Assembly: GCA_024235995.1 (NCBI GenBank)
Contig: JACKLI010000001.1
Location: 2,480,001-2,544,000 of the forward strand
Length of the DNA: 64,000 nt
Direction: 5' to 3'
DNA from: Burkholderiaceae bacterium
GTDB lineage: Bacteria > Pseudomonadota > Gammaproteobacteria > Burkholderiales > Burkholderiaceae_C
A program made the position numbers and the translations under genes. Position 1 is the first letter of the stretch. The number at the start of each line of letters is the position of its first letter. The notes beneath the pieces are model-generated. The model was not told the DNA's origin. It worked only from the letters and a program-made list of their open reading frames with translations, and did no database searches. This document shows, piece by piece, positions 17,514-24,951 of the stretch.

Positions 17514-19028
17514 ATGAGTATCGCCATTGGCTACGCCTGGATTCAGGACGCGCTACGGGCCCCGGACTTTCTGGGCGCCCACAAGGCGCGGCTGGCCTCT
17601 GTGCAGAGCCTGCAGCGGCTGCCCGAGGGAGCGCTGCTGGTGCCCGCCAAGCTGGCGCCCGGCACCCGCTGGCTGGATCATGCCCTGTTTGCCATCAAGC
17701 ACGAAGGGGTTCGGCTGGACTACCTGACGGCGGCCCTGCGCCAGGTCGGCCAGGAGGACATGGAGGCTGAGTTTTTGCGCACGCCAAACGGGGCCTATGT
17801 GCGTAAGCTGTGCCTGCTGTGGGAAGCTGCCCACCAGCGCCCCATGCAGGCGGTGGAGCAGCACCCCGTGGCGGCCGCCTATGTGCCCATGTTCGACCCG
17901 GCGGCCTACCTGACCGGTGCATCGCGGCGCAATGCGCGCTGGCGGGTGGACTTCAACGGGCTGGGTGACCTGGCCTTCTGCCCTGTGGTGCGCAAGACCG
18001 ATGCGGTGCTGCAGGGCTTGCAGCATGACGTGCTGGCCCATGCCAAGGCGTTCGCCGCCGCCATCGGCCCGCAACTGCTGGAGCGGGCCCTGTCGTGGGC
18101 GTATCTGAGCGAGACCGAGGGATCATTCGCCATCGAGGGTGAAACACCCACCGAGGACAAGGCCAGCCGCTTTGCCGCGCTGCTCAAGCGGGCACACGAC
18201 CCGCGTCCCTTGACCGAGGACTATCTGGTCGAGCTGCAGAACGCCACCGTCAGCAACCCGTTCGATCAGGCGACGCAGTTCCGCACCGAGCAAAACCGCC
18301 TGCAGGGCAATGCCTTGGGCGCGGTCGGTGTGACCTACGTGCCGCCCCGGCCCGAGCTGTGCGCACAGCTGATGGAGCAGCTCATGGCCCTGTCGAACCA
18401 GCGCCCCGCAGCGCTGGACCCGCTGGCGCACGCCGGGCTGGTGTCGTTCGCCTTTGTGTTTCTGCACCCCTTCATGGATGGCAACGGGCGCCTGTCGCGC
18501 TTTCTGATTCACCACTGCCTGGGGCAGTCGGGCGCGCTGCCTGCGGGTTTTCTGCTGCCCGTGTCGGTGGCGATGAGGAAGCACGAGGAGCAATACCTGC
18601 AAGCGCTGACGGCATTCAGCCGGCCCGCTCGCGAGCTGTGCCAGGTGCTGTGGTCGGGCGACGACCAGTACAGCTACAACTGGCAGCGCGGCGAAGATGT
18701 GTGGTTCCGCTACATGGATGTGACCGAGGGCGTTGCCTTCACCCTGGCCATGGCCCAGGCTTCGCTGGAGATCCACCTGCGGCGGGAGGTGGAGTTCCTG
18801 GGCCTGTTTGACGACGTGGCGCGCTACATCAACGACCGCCACGACCTGCGCGGCACGGACCTGGCCACGCTGATCGTCACCATCTACCAGAACGGCGGCA
18901 AACTCTCGAACATCCGGCGCAAGCGCTTCGCCGACCGCGTGCAGGCGCATGTGCTCGACGCCATCGAGGCGGCCGTGGCCCGTCGCATGCAGGGCCAGTT
19001 GCTGCCCGGCACAAAAGACGAGGATTAA
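17514..19028 (+). CDS. Fic-domain protein (AMP-transferase type) with N-terminal inhibitory motif
   Basis: 504 residues. The Fic active-site motif HPFMDGNGRLSR starts at H318, with the catalytic histidine and phosphate-binding GNGR complete. An inhibitory motif of the (S/T)xxxE(G/N) type, SFAIEG, lies N-terminal to it at residues 204-209, which places the protein in class II, self-inhibited through its own helix. Such enzymes modify target proteins with AMP or related groups. A C-terminal winged-helix-like segment may give target or DNA contact. It is island cargo directly after the integrase; a short remnant of a related gene lies at 20554-20610. Confidence 0.9.
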   Translation: MSIAIGYAWIQDALRAPDFLGAHKARLASVQSLQRLPEGALLVPAKLAPGTRWLDHALFAIKHEGVRLDYLTAALRQVGQEDMEAEFLRTPNGAYVRKLCLLWEAAHQRPMQAVEQHPVAAAYVPMFDPAAYLTGASRRNARWRVDFNGLGDLAFCPVVRKTDAVLQGLQHDVLAHAKAFAAAIGPQLLERALSWAYLSETEGSFAIEGETPTEDKASRFAALLKRAHDPRPLTEDYLVELQNATVSNPFDQATQFRTEQNRLQGNALGAVGVTYVPPRPELCAQLMEQLMALSNQRPAALDPLAHAGLVSFAFVFLHPFMDGNGRLSRFLIHHCLGQSGALPAGFLLPVSVAMRKHEEQYLQALTAFSRPARELCQVLWSGDDQYSYNWQRGEDVWFRYMDVTEGVAFTLAMAQASLEIHLRREVEFLGLFDDVARYINDRHDLRGTDLATLIVTIYQNGGKLSNIRRKRFADRVQAHVLDAIEAAVARRMQGQLLPGTKDED

Positions 19029-19047
19029 AGAACACTGAGGACACCAG

Positions 19048-19161
19048 TTGGACTTGCTGCGCCAACATCACGAAAGGTTCGGGGCGTAGATTCTGGAGCA
19101 GGCCGGCGTGGCCTTCAACGCCGCCAAGGAGCCGGGCAAGCTGTGGGCCGTGACCGCATAA
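19048..19161 (+). pseudogene. remnant of a second integrase (C-terminus)
   Basis: The frame LDLLRQHHERFGA-stop-ILEQAGVAF, ending KLWAVTA-stop, aligns with the last 35 residues of the intact integrase (LDLLRVHHERIETWMLEQTGIEF...), with one internal TAG. Only this 3' piece is left. It indicates that another related element once occupied or inserted next to this site. Confidence 0.7.
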
Positions 19162-19183
19162 CAGTACGTTTTGCGATACCATC

Positions 19184-19507
19184 GTGGAAATCCGCATCTA
19201 CACCGACAACACTGGGCACGCGCCGTTTGTGCAATGGGTTGATGGCCTTTCCGACCGCATCGCCCGCGCCAAAATCCGCGCCCGCCTGACACGGGTAGAG
19301 GCGGGGAACATGGGCGATTGCAAGCCGCTGCGCGATGGCGTGCAAGAGTTGTGCATCAACCACGGGCCGGGTTATCGCGTGTACCTGAGCTAGCAAGGCC
19401 CGCTGCTGGTGCTGCTTCTGTGTGGCAGCGACAAGGGCAGCCAAGAGGTCGAAATCCACCGCGCCATCGGCTATCTGAACGACTGGAAGGAAAGGGGCAA
19501 ACCATGA
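19184..19507 (+). pseudogene. HigB/RelE-like (Gp49-type) toxin gene with an internal TAG
   Basis: From the GTG at 19184 the frame reads like a putative addiction-module killer protein (EIRIYTDNTGHAPFVQWVDGL, GYRVYLS) but hits TAG at 19391-19393. It then continues in the same frame as QGPLLVLLLCGSDKGSQEV to a TGA at 19505-19507. The whole length would be 107 codons, the family norm, so a single CAG-to-TAG-type change explains the break. The stop overlaps the antitoxin ATG. The toxin is probably inactive unless the stop is read through. Confidence 0.8.
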
Positions 19508-19803
19508 ACACGCCGCGCGATGCCAGTTACACAGCCTGGCTCACAGAATCGCTGAAAGACCCCCAGGAAGCCGCCGCCTATATCGAGGCCGCTATCGAGC
19601 TGGAAGACCCCGCCGCGCTGCTGCTGGCGCTGCGCCACGTCGCCAAGGCCCACGGCATGGCCGAGGTGGCGCGCCGTGCTGACGTAGGGGAGAAATCCCT
19701 GTTCCGCGCCCTGAGCGAAAACGGCAACCCGACGATTGCCACGCTGCACAAGGTGTTGCACGCCGTGGGCCTGCGCCTGAGCGTGACGCCTGAGCGCGCC
19801 TGA
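19504..19803 (+). CDS. HigA-like addiction-module antitoxin
   Basis: 99 residues from the ATG at 19504, which overlaps the toxin stop by ATGA. It has the pattern of the 'putative addiction module antidote' family: an N-terminal YxAWLTESLKDPQEAAAYI and a C-terminal XRE-type helix-turn-helix (MAEVARRADVGEKSLFRALSE, GNPTIATLHKVLHAVGLRLSV). It normally neutralises the Gp49-like toxin encoded just upstream and represses the pair. Its own frame is intact although the toxin is broken. Confidence 0.88.
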   Translation: MNTPRDASYTAWLTESLKDPQEAAAYIEAAIELEDPAALLLALRHVAKAHGMAEVARRADVGEKSLFRALSENGNPTIATLHKVLHAVGLRLSVTPERA

Positions 19804-19893
19804 CTGTTTCGCCCCAGCTAGGCAGGGCAAGCTACAGACCGTGAAGTGACGTCGGGAACCAACGAAACATACAAATATCTATATACTTCAGCC

Positions 19894-20223
19894 ATGAAGC
19901 CGATTGAGTTTCGGGCTACCGCATTGGATGACTTGAGGGCATTCCCGCCGTCGGCCATGCGCGATGTCGGTTATCAACTGGACAGGGTGCAGCACGGCCT
20001 ACAGCCCGACGATGCCAAGCCGATGCCTTCGATTGGAACCGGGGCCATGGAGCTTCGCGTCTGGGACGAAGCCGGGACGTTCCGCGTGGTGTACGTTGCC
20101 AAGCTGGTGGATGCCGTGTACGTGCTGCACTGCTTCCAGAAGAAGACCCAGCAGACCGCCCAGCGCGATATTGATTTGGCCCGCAAGCGCTTCAAAGCCT
20201 TGATGAAGGAGATTGCGACATGA
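19894..20223 (+). CDS. type II toxin of the HigB/RelE Gp49-like (DUF891) family
   Basis: 109 residues from the ATG at 19894. It carries family patterns FRATALDDLRAFP, ELRVWDEAGTFRVVYVAKL and VYVLHCFQKKTQQT, the RelE-fold toxins that cleave mRNA on ribosomes. It overlaps the next gene by four bases (ATGA), giving toxin-first HigBA order. It appears intact, unlike the neighbouring toxin at 19184. Confidence 0.9.
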   Translation: MKPIEFRATALDDLRAFPPSAMRDVGYQLDRVQHGLQPDDAKPMPSIGTGAMELRVWDEAGTFRVVYVAKLVDAVYVLHCFQKKTQQTAQRDIDLARKRFKALMKEIAT

Positions 20224-20555
20224 CAGACCGCCGCCGATTTGCCAGCGTCTGGGACGCTATCGAGAACACCCCGCAGGAAGCAGCGAGCATGCGTGCACGC
20301 TCCGAGTTGATGATGAACCTTGCCGAAACCATCCGGGAGCAGGGCATGACGCAGGCGCAAGCTGCCGAGCTATTCGGGGTGACGCAGCCCCGCGTGTCCG
20401 ACTTGGTGCGCGGGAAGGTGAACCTGTTTTCCTTGGACACCCTGATTGACATGGCTGCAACGGCCGGCATGGGGCCGGTGGTGAAAGTCAGCAAGCCGAA
20501 GGTGCCAAAACGGCAGACGGCACGACGCGCCAAGGCTGCCGTTGCCTGCGCTTGA
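20220..20555 (+). CDS. XRE-family antitoxin (HigA-like)
   Basis: 111 residues. There is a helix-turn-helix in the middle (QGMTQAQAAELFGVTQPRVSDLVRGKVNLFSLDTLIDM) and a lysine/arginine-rich tail (KPKVPKRQTARRAKAA). It overlaps the DUF891 toxin by ATGA and is its expected antitoxin and autorepressor. Confidence 0.9.
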   Translation: MTDRRRFASVWDAIENTPQEAASMRARSELMMNLAETIREQGMTQAQAAELFGVTQPRVSDLVRGKVNLFSLDTLIDMAATAGMGPVVKVSKPKVPKRQTARRAKAAVACA

Positions 20556-20610
20556 CGGTGACCAGTACAGCTACACATGGCAGCCCGGCGACGATGTGTG
20601 GTTCCGCTAG
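20554..20610 (+). pseudogene. fragment of a second fic-like gene
   Basis: The frame DGDQYSYTWQPGDDVWFR-stop matches GDDQYSYNWQRGEDVWFRYMD of the intact Fic protein (near 18660-18715) at protein and DNA level, then diverges. Only 18 codons remain. The following 120 bases read SKVVLTHHKLKEQATHTLALNK in the same strand, possibly a piece of a type I restriction subunit R gene; that guess is weak. Confidence 0.6.
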
Positions 20611-20733
20611 CAAGGTGGTGCTGACGCACCACAAGTTGAAGGAGCAGGCAACACACACGCTGGCGCTTAACAAGACCGGCGGCGACAACGAACTGCAGCC
20701 CAAGACATCGTCCGGACTGTCGTACCTCATACC

Positions 20734-21543
20734 ATGACCAAAAAATCTCCCAAAGTAGGAAGTGTTTCAGCACACCCCATTGGCGGTCCAGATCCCGCGC
20801 TGCGAGGAGACGAGCTTTTTGACGAATGGCTCCACGGCAATAGGCGGCCGTCTACGGAAGAAGCCAAAGTTCATGCGGTCGGTTGGTGGGACCATGTCAT
20901 GAACGCGGACAAGTGGTGTGCGAGGCAGCGTGTCAAGCCGGCCTACGCCGCGATGCTGTTGAGCGGGTTCAACCCTTTCTCCAACGATGACGACATAGCT
21001 TGGCGCGAGAGCCTCGACGAGAAAACAATGGTTGACTACCACCGGCATCTGCAGATGTGGTGTGAGGAGGAAGGTGCAGATCACACGCTCGCGGAATGGC
21101 ATCGAATGGCGAAAGCCAACGGCCTCACGGTCCATTCATGGTTCCAGGAGTACGTCGATGCGGGTGGCAAGTGGCTACCCGACGGCCCAACGCCGGATGC
21201 CTCGTCCGAACCTGTATCTGAGTCGCGTCAAGAGCCAGCCAAGCCAATTTCGCGGCACGCAGTCTTGGCAGACCTCGACAGTGCCAAGGAAAAATTGAAG
21301 CTCGATCTCGATGAAAAGATTGTCCGATTAGCGAAGCAATACCTAGCCGATGAAGTCGCCGCCGACAGGCATCCAGCCCAATCAATGATTGCCGACTACG
21401 TGGCCAGAAAGTTGCGCAAGGACGGCACCATGGGTATCAGTGGCGGACCACTGACTGGAGCCTACATCAAGCGCCACTTTCTCAAAGGCATATCGGCCAG
21501 TGCTTATCGGAAGCGGTCTATTGTCCCGCGGAGGGGCAAATAG
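20734..21543 (+). CDS. hypothetical island protein
   Basis: 269 residues; I do not recognise the family. The N-terminal half is rich in tryptophan and histidine (AVGWWDHVMNADKWCARQRV, HRHLQMWCEEEGADHTLAEWHRM). A proline/serine-rich linker lies at about residues 150-170, followed by a charged helical segment (DLDSAKEKLKLDLDEKIVRL) and a basic C-terminus that could bind nucleic acid. It lies between the toxin-antitoxin pair and the phage-like block. It looks like a real gene by length and codon pattern. Confidence 0.65.
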   Translation: MTKKSPKVGSVSAHPIGGPDPALRGDELFDEWLHGNRRPSTEEAKVHAVGWWDHVMNADKWCARQRVKPAYAAMLLSGFNPFSNDDDIAWRESLDEKTMVDYHRHLQMWCEEEGADHTLAEWHRMAKANGLTVHSWFQEYVDAGGKWLPDGPTPDASSEPVSESRQEPAKPISRHAVLADLDSAKEKLKLDLDEKIVRLAKQYLADEVAADRHPAQSMIADYVARKLRKDGTMGISGGPLTGAYIKRHFLKGISASAYRKRSIVPRRGK

Positions 21544-21716
21544 GGCACAACTCAGCGGAGCAAAACTTGCCCCATGAAACCTAGCATTCATGCGGGTTCC
21601 GGCGTGATCGAAGTGCTTGGAGGGCAAGTGATGCCCCGAAAACAGTAGAGCCACTGCTGAACGAGGCGGGCTGCGTGGGCAGCCCCTGGTGGTCGGCGGT
21701 AGAAGGATCTACCGAA

Positions 21717-22058
21717 ATGAAATGCGCCTACCCGCCGAACGCCGCGGCGCTCGCACAATGGGAACAGAAGCCAGAGGCTACGCTGCTGACTGGCGAAATT
21801 TGTATCGATGAATCGCAGCCGCGCGGCCCGGCGCATTCACCCGAGCCGCCGACCTACCCGCGTTTGCGCGATCTGACCCAGCCTGCAGTTCCTACCGCCC
21901 AGGCCGCGTACTACCTCAACCGCCGCCCGCAGACGCTGCGCGGCTGGGCCTGCGCCGAGACTTGGCCCGAAGGACTGCGCCCCGTGCGCATCAACGGCCG
22001 CCTGGCCTGGCCGGTCGCCGGCATCAAGGCCGTGCTGGGGGTGTGCAATGAGCTTTGA
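21717..22058 (+). CDS. AlpA/excisionase-like helix-turn-helix protein
   Basis: 113 residues from the ATG at 21717. The C-terminal half (TAQAAYYLNRRPQTLRGWA, then LRPVRINGRLAWPVAGIKAVL) is a MerR/AlpA-like winged helix of the kind used by phage excisionases and island regulators. The start could lie upstream at 21675, but that adds residues of non-coding look. It overlaps the next gene by 11 bases and probably opens the phage-like operon 21717-23840. Confidence 0.7.
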   Translation: MKCAYPPNAAALAQWEQKPEATLLTGEICIDESQPRGPAHSPEPPTYPRLRDLTQPAVPTAQAAYYLNRRPQTLRGWACAETWPEGLRPVRINGRLAWPVAGIKAVLGVCNEL

Positions 22059-22560
22059 TCGCACCCGCCTGCCCGCCCCCAGCGACTACTACACCGGCAC
22101 CGCCGCCCTGAAATTCCGCGAGCGCAAGGGCAAGTGGCGCACCACCGAATGCCGCTTTCACGGCCACGACTCCATGCGCATCTACACCGCCACCGGCGCA
22201 TTCGTGTGCATGGCTGGCTGGGGTGCGCGTGGCGGCGACGTGCTGGCCTATCACATGGCCGAACACGGCCAGGACTTCATCACCGCCGCCAGGGCGCTCG
22301 ACTGTTGGCTTGAGGACGACGGCAAGCGCCGGCCGCGCCGCGCCCACCAAATCGCAGTCCAAACCCTGGACAGTCTCAAAATCCCCGAGGCGCTGCTGAG
22401 AATCCGCACCGTGGTCGCCGTTACCGGCCTGTCTGAATCGTCCATCCGCCGCAAGGTGGCCGCAGGCCAGTTTCCCGCCCCCGTCAAGGACGGATTGCGC
22501 TGTACCCGCTGGGTGGCGCAGTCGGTCACCAATTGGCTTCGCAAGCAGGGGGCGAAATGA
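22048..22560 (+). CDS. CHC2-type zinc-finger primase fragment fused to an AlpA-like HTH
   Basis: 170 residues. Residues 20-85 follow the primase zinc-ribbon (CHC2) pattern: CRFH at the first pair, FVCMAGWGARGGDVLAYHM at the second. The second pair has lost its last cysteine: the codon is TGG (Trp) where a Cys is expected, so zinc binding may be impaired. Residues 115-170 are an AlpA-like HTH (VVAVTGLSESSIRRKVAAG, APVKDGLRCTRWVAQSVTNWL). It lacks a primase catalytic domain. Combined primase-ribbon and HTH proteins occur in phage and island replication blocks. Confidence 0.75.
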   Translation: MSFDRTRLPAPSDYYTGTAALKFRERKGKWRTTECRFHGHDSMRIYTATGAFVCMAGWGARGGDVLAYHMAEHGQDFITAARALDCWLEDDGKRRPRRAHQIAVQTLDSLKIPEALLRIRTVVAVTGLSESSIRRKVAAGQFPAPVKDGLRCTRWVAQSVTNWLRKQGAK

Positions 22561-23156
22561 ATCTGACCCTTGTCACCAAGAAAGCCGAGGCGCGCGTGGA
22601 CAGCCGCCTGCTGGCGCAACACCTGGGCAACCAGCACAAAGCCGTCATGGCGCTGGTGGATCGCTACGCTGGCGACTTCAAGGGCATGGGAGAGCTTCCA
22701 TTTCAAATGGAACCTTCGCCTAGTGGGCAGCGCGAGCGCTTCGCCCTGCTGAACGAGGATCAATCCTTTTTCCTGCTGAGTCTGAGCCGCAACACGCCGC
22801 GCGTGGTGTCCCTCAAGGCAAAGCTGGTGCTGGCCTTCCGTGAAGCCCGCCGCGCTGCCGAGCTGCACGTCGAATACCTGCCCGGCTACCACCAGTTGCA
22901 CGACCAATTGCACCTGCTGGCCGATGGTTCACCGAATGAACGCTGGGTTCATGCGAACATGAACAAGATGGTCAACAAGGTGGCCGGCGTCGAGTCGGGC
23001 CAGCGCCCCGCCGCTGGTGTTCCGCAGAAAGCCCTGCTGATCGCCGCGCAGCACATCGCCGCACAGGCCATGCAGGGGGCCGCAGACCACCACGAAGCCC
23101 ACGCCAGGGCAAAGGCCGCGCTGGCGCCGCTGATGCCTCACAAGCTGATCGGGTAG
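22557..23156 (+). CDS. Rha-family phage regulatory protein
   Basis: 199 residues from the ATG at 22557, which overlaps the preceding stop (ATGA). It shows the Rha signature VDSRLLAQHLGNQHKAVMALVDRY and LNEDQSFFLLSLSRNTPRVVSLKAKLVLAFREAR. Rha proteins are phage-encoded regulators known from lambdoid phages, where they interfere with growth of some hosts. The C-terminal part is helical and unique. It is one of four genes in a head-to-tail phage-like block. Confidence 0.9.
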   Translation: MNLTLVTKKAEARVDSRLLAQHLGNQHKAVMALVDRYAGDFKGMGELPFQMEPSPSGQRERFALLNEDQSFFLLSLSRNTPRVVSLKAKLVLAFREARRAAELHVEYLPGYHQLHDQLHLLADGSPNERWVHANMNKMVNKVAGVESGQRPAAGVPQKALLIAAQHIAAQAMQGAADHHEAHARAKAALAPLMPHKLIG

Positions 23157-23159
23157 CAG

Positions 23160-23840
23160 ATGGGACGCGACAAGCGCAGCAAGGGCGATTCCAGCCGCGT
23201 AGCAGGCGGGTTTGCTGCTGTGCCCTGGGACGTGCTCGATAGCCCCGCCTACGCCCGTCTAAGCCATCCTGCGCGCAGTCTGCTCATTGAGCTGGCGCGG
23301 CAGTACGTGCGCGACAACAACGGGCGATTGCTGGCCAGCGAAGCCTATCTGGCCAAGCGCGGCTGGAAGTCGAACGACACCATCACCAGAGCCAAGCGCG
23401 AGCTGATCGAAGCCGGGTTCATTCACGAAACCGTCAAGGGCCATCGTCCGAACAAGGCGAGCTGGTACGCCATCACCTGGTACACGCTGGACAGACTGCC
23501 CGGCTACGACGTGGGCACCGCAGAAAGTTTCCAGCGCGGCGCCTATCGCAAAAACGCAAGCCTTACACCGTCTCGCGGTGTAGAGAGGCCCGTCATAGCA
23601 CCGTCTCACGGTGTAGAGAGTGCGCCGTCTACACCGGCTCACGGTGCTATCAAGGTCGTTTTCGTGCCCTCGCCTACACCGCCAGACGGTGACCATCTAG
23701 ATATGCCATCTCCTGCAGCTGTCCTGACTGCTATTGCCCAACCTGCATCGTCGCCGGTCAAGGCCACGGCCTGCCCTGCAGTGTCAGCGCCTCGCTCAGG
23801 GCGAGCTGCGGACATCAGGCCAAGCGGTCCCCGCGATTGA
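23160..23840 (+). CDS. phage/island replication-like HTH protein with a repetitive linker
   Basis: 226 residues. Residues 15-110 resemble winged-helix replication-initiator-like proteins of islands and phages (AVPWDVLDSPAYARLSHPAR, LLASEAYLAKRGWKSNDTIT, KRELIEAGFIHETVKG). From about residue 135 the protein is proline/serine-rich and carries degenerate repeats (TPSRGVE, APSHGVE, TPAHGA, TPPDGD) encoded by hairpin-forming DNA. No catalytic motif is seen. It starts three bases after the rha stop. Confidence 0.7.
   Translation: MGRDKRSKGDSSRVAGGFAAVPWDVLDSPAYARLSHPARSLLIELARQYVRDNNGRLLASEAYLAKRGWKSNDTITRAKRELIEAGFIHETVKGHRPNKASWYAITWYTLDRLPGYDVGTAESFQRGAYRKNASLTPSRGVERPVIAPSHGVESAPSTPAHGAIKVVFVPSPTPPDGDHLDMPSPAAVLTAIAQPASSPVKATACPAVSAPRSGRAADIRPSGPRD
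23566..23691. repeat. four CACCG-N5-CGGTG inverted repeats inside a coding region
   Basis: Perfect 5-bp arms occur at 23566-23580, 23599-23613, 23632-23646 and 23677-23691, spaced 33, 33 and 45 bp, all multiples of three. The spacers are TCTCG, TCTCA, GCTCA and CCAGA. Confidence 0.85.
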
Positions 23841-23912
23841 TGCACGGGTCACCGGCTGGCGGTTGGCATGCTCGTTGGCGGGGGACGACCTGCGGGTGCG
23901 TCAGGCCTGGGT

Positions 23913-24128
23913 CTAGGGCTCCACAGGCCGCCGCATCCACACCAGCTCCGCCTCCAGCGCCCGCGCCAGCTCCCGCAGCTGCGGCCGCTGCCCGCCCTTC
24001 CAGGCGTTGCGCGCCACCGCCTGCCGGCCCTCTTCAGTCCTGGGCCCGGTCGATCTCTCCCACGGCCGCCAGCGCCGGATCAGCTCGGCCTGCCGCTGCC
24101 TGCGCTCCAGGCTCCAGCCGTTGGCCAT
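23913..24128 (-). CDS. conserved hypothetical protein of mobile elements
   Basis: 71 residues with the conserved pattern RRQRQAELIRRWRPWERSTGPRTEEGRQAVARNAWKGG, familiar from many proteobacterial islands and phages, but without an assigned function. Strongly basic. Its 5' end overlaps the end of the 208-residue gene in a different frame by 95 bp, and both frames look conserved. Confidence 0.7.
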   Translation of the reverse strand: MANGWSLERRQRQAELIRRWRPWERSTGPRTEEGRQAVARNAWKGGQRPQLRELARALEAELVWMRRPVEP

Positions 24129-24660
24129 CGTGCACCTCCAATAGTTTGTTTGGCGCGCTTTCGGATTTCTCCGCGCGCGCCCTGCCCCGGCCGTTGTTGA
24201 CCTGCTGGTGGCCCTGGGCGATGTTGGCCTGCCGGATGTAGGGCATCGGGTTCTTGATCGCCGCCAGCGCCTCGACGGTGGCCCGGGACTGGGACTGGGC
24301 CTTGAGCGCCATGCGCAGCAGCGTCTCCAGGCCCGGCAGCGTCTGCTGGCGCCCGGCCCGCTCGGCCAGGTTTTGGAACATGCAGTCGAGCGTCAGGGCC
24401 TGGCTGGCCAGCATGCGTTCGTAGCGGTCCAGCTTGCCGGCCACCGCCTCGTCGCCGGCCTGCCTGAGCTCGACCAGCAGGTCCAGCGAGTCCAGGGTGT
24501 GGTCGGTCTCGGTGTAGCGCTTCACGGTCGAAGCGGCTCCCGAGGACTGGGTCACCAGCCGGGCCAGCTGCTGCGACGGGGTCTCGGCGCCCTTCAGGAG
24601 GTCGCGGATGGCCGGGGAGGCGGCAGCGGGCGTCGAGCTCTTGGACTTCTTGCTCGCCAT
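24034..24660 (-). CDS. conserved hypothetical protein of mobile elements
   Basis: 208 residues. The recognisable segment LLRMALKAQSQSRATVEALAAIKNPMPYIRQANIAQGHQQVNNG occurs in many beta- and gammaproteobacterial islands; its function is unknown to me. The N-terminus is lysine/serine-rich. The start ATG at 24660 overlaps the stop of the ribbon-helix-helix gene (ATGA). The end overlaps the 71-residue gene. Confidence 0.72.
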   Translation of the reverse strand: MASKKSKSSTPAAASPAIRDLLKGAETPSQQLARLVTQSSGAASTVKRYTETDHTLDSLDLLVELRQAGDEAVAGKLDRYERMLASQALTLDCMFQNLAERAGRQQTLPGLETLLRMALKAQSQSRATVEALAAIKNPMPYIRQANIAQGHQQVNNGRGRARAEKSESAPNKLLEVHDGQRLEPGAQAAAGRADPALAAVGEIDRAQD

Positions 24661-24884
24661 CAGTCGCTTTCCTTCCAGGTCGCCACCCAGGCCTCGATCA
24701 GCTCGCCGATGGTGGTGCGCTCACGGGCAGCGCGGATCTTCAGGGCCAGGTGCAGCTCGGCGCGGATGTTGGCCGTCAGGCGCACGTCGCCCTCGGGCAG
24801 CTGGCCGGAGCGAGAGCTACTGCCCGAGGCGCGACGGGCAGGCCCAGCCGGGGGAGCGAGCTGAGTTGCTGACGTCCGCTTCAT
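24660..24884 (-). CDS. ribbon-helix-helix (ParG/CopG-like) protein
   Basis: 74 residues from the ATG at 24884; an in-frame ATG at 24899 is possible. The C-terminal half (GDVRLTANIRAELHLALKIRAARERTTIGELIEAWVATW) has the strand-helix-helix pattern of RHH DNA-binding proteins, as in ParG or plasmid copy regulators. The N-terminus is flexible, rich in proline, serine and arginine. It leads a three-gene minus-strand group (24884 to 23913) and may regulate it. Confidence 0.75.
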   Translation of the reverse strand: MKRTSATQLAPPAGPARRASGSSSRSGQLPEGDVRLTANIRAELHLALKIRAARERTTIGELIEAWVATWKESD

Positions 24885-24951
24885 GATCGGATTATGCACT
24901 CATGTACTTACCTGTGTGCAAGAGTGTGCGCCTCACCTGCGCGGTCGGCGA

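Noticed and set aside
20611..20733. Type I restriction subunit R remnant
   Set aside because: The reading KVVLTHHKLKEQ... reminded me of HsdR C-termini, but it is too short and uncertain to be listed as a feature of its own.
23566..23691. Possible small CRISPR array
   Set aside because: Four short hairpins with 5-bp arms inside a coding frame, variable spacing of 33-45 bp and no repeat-spacer pattern or cas genes.
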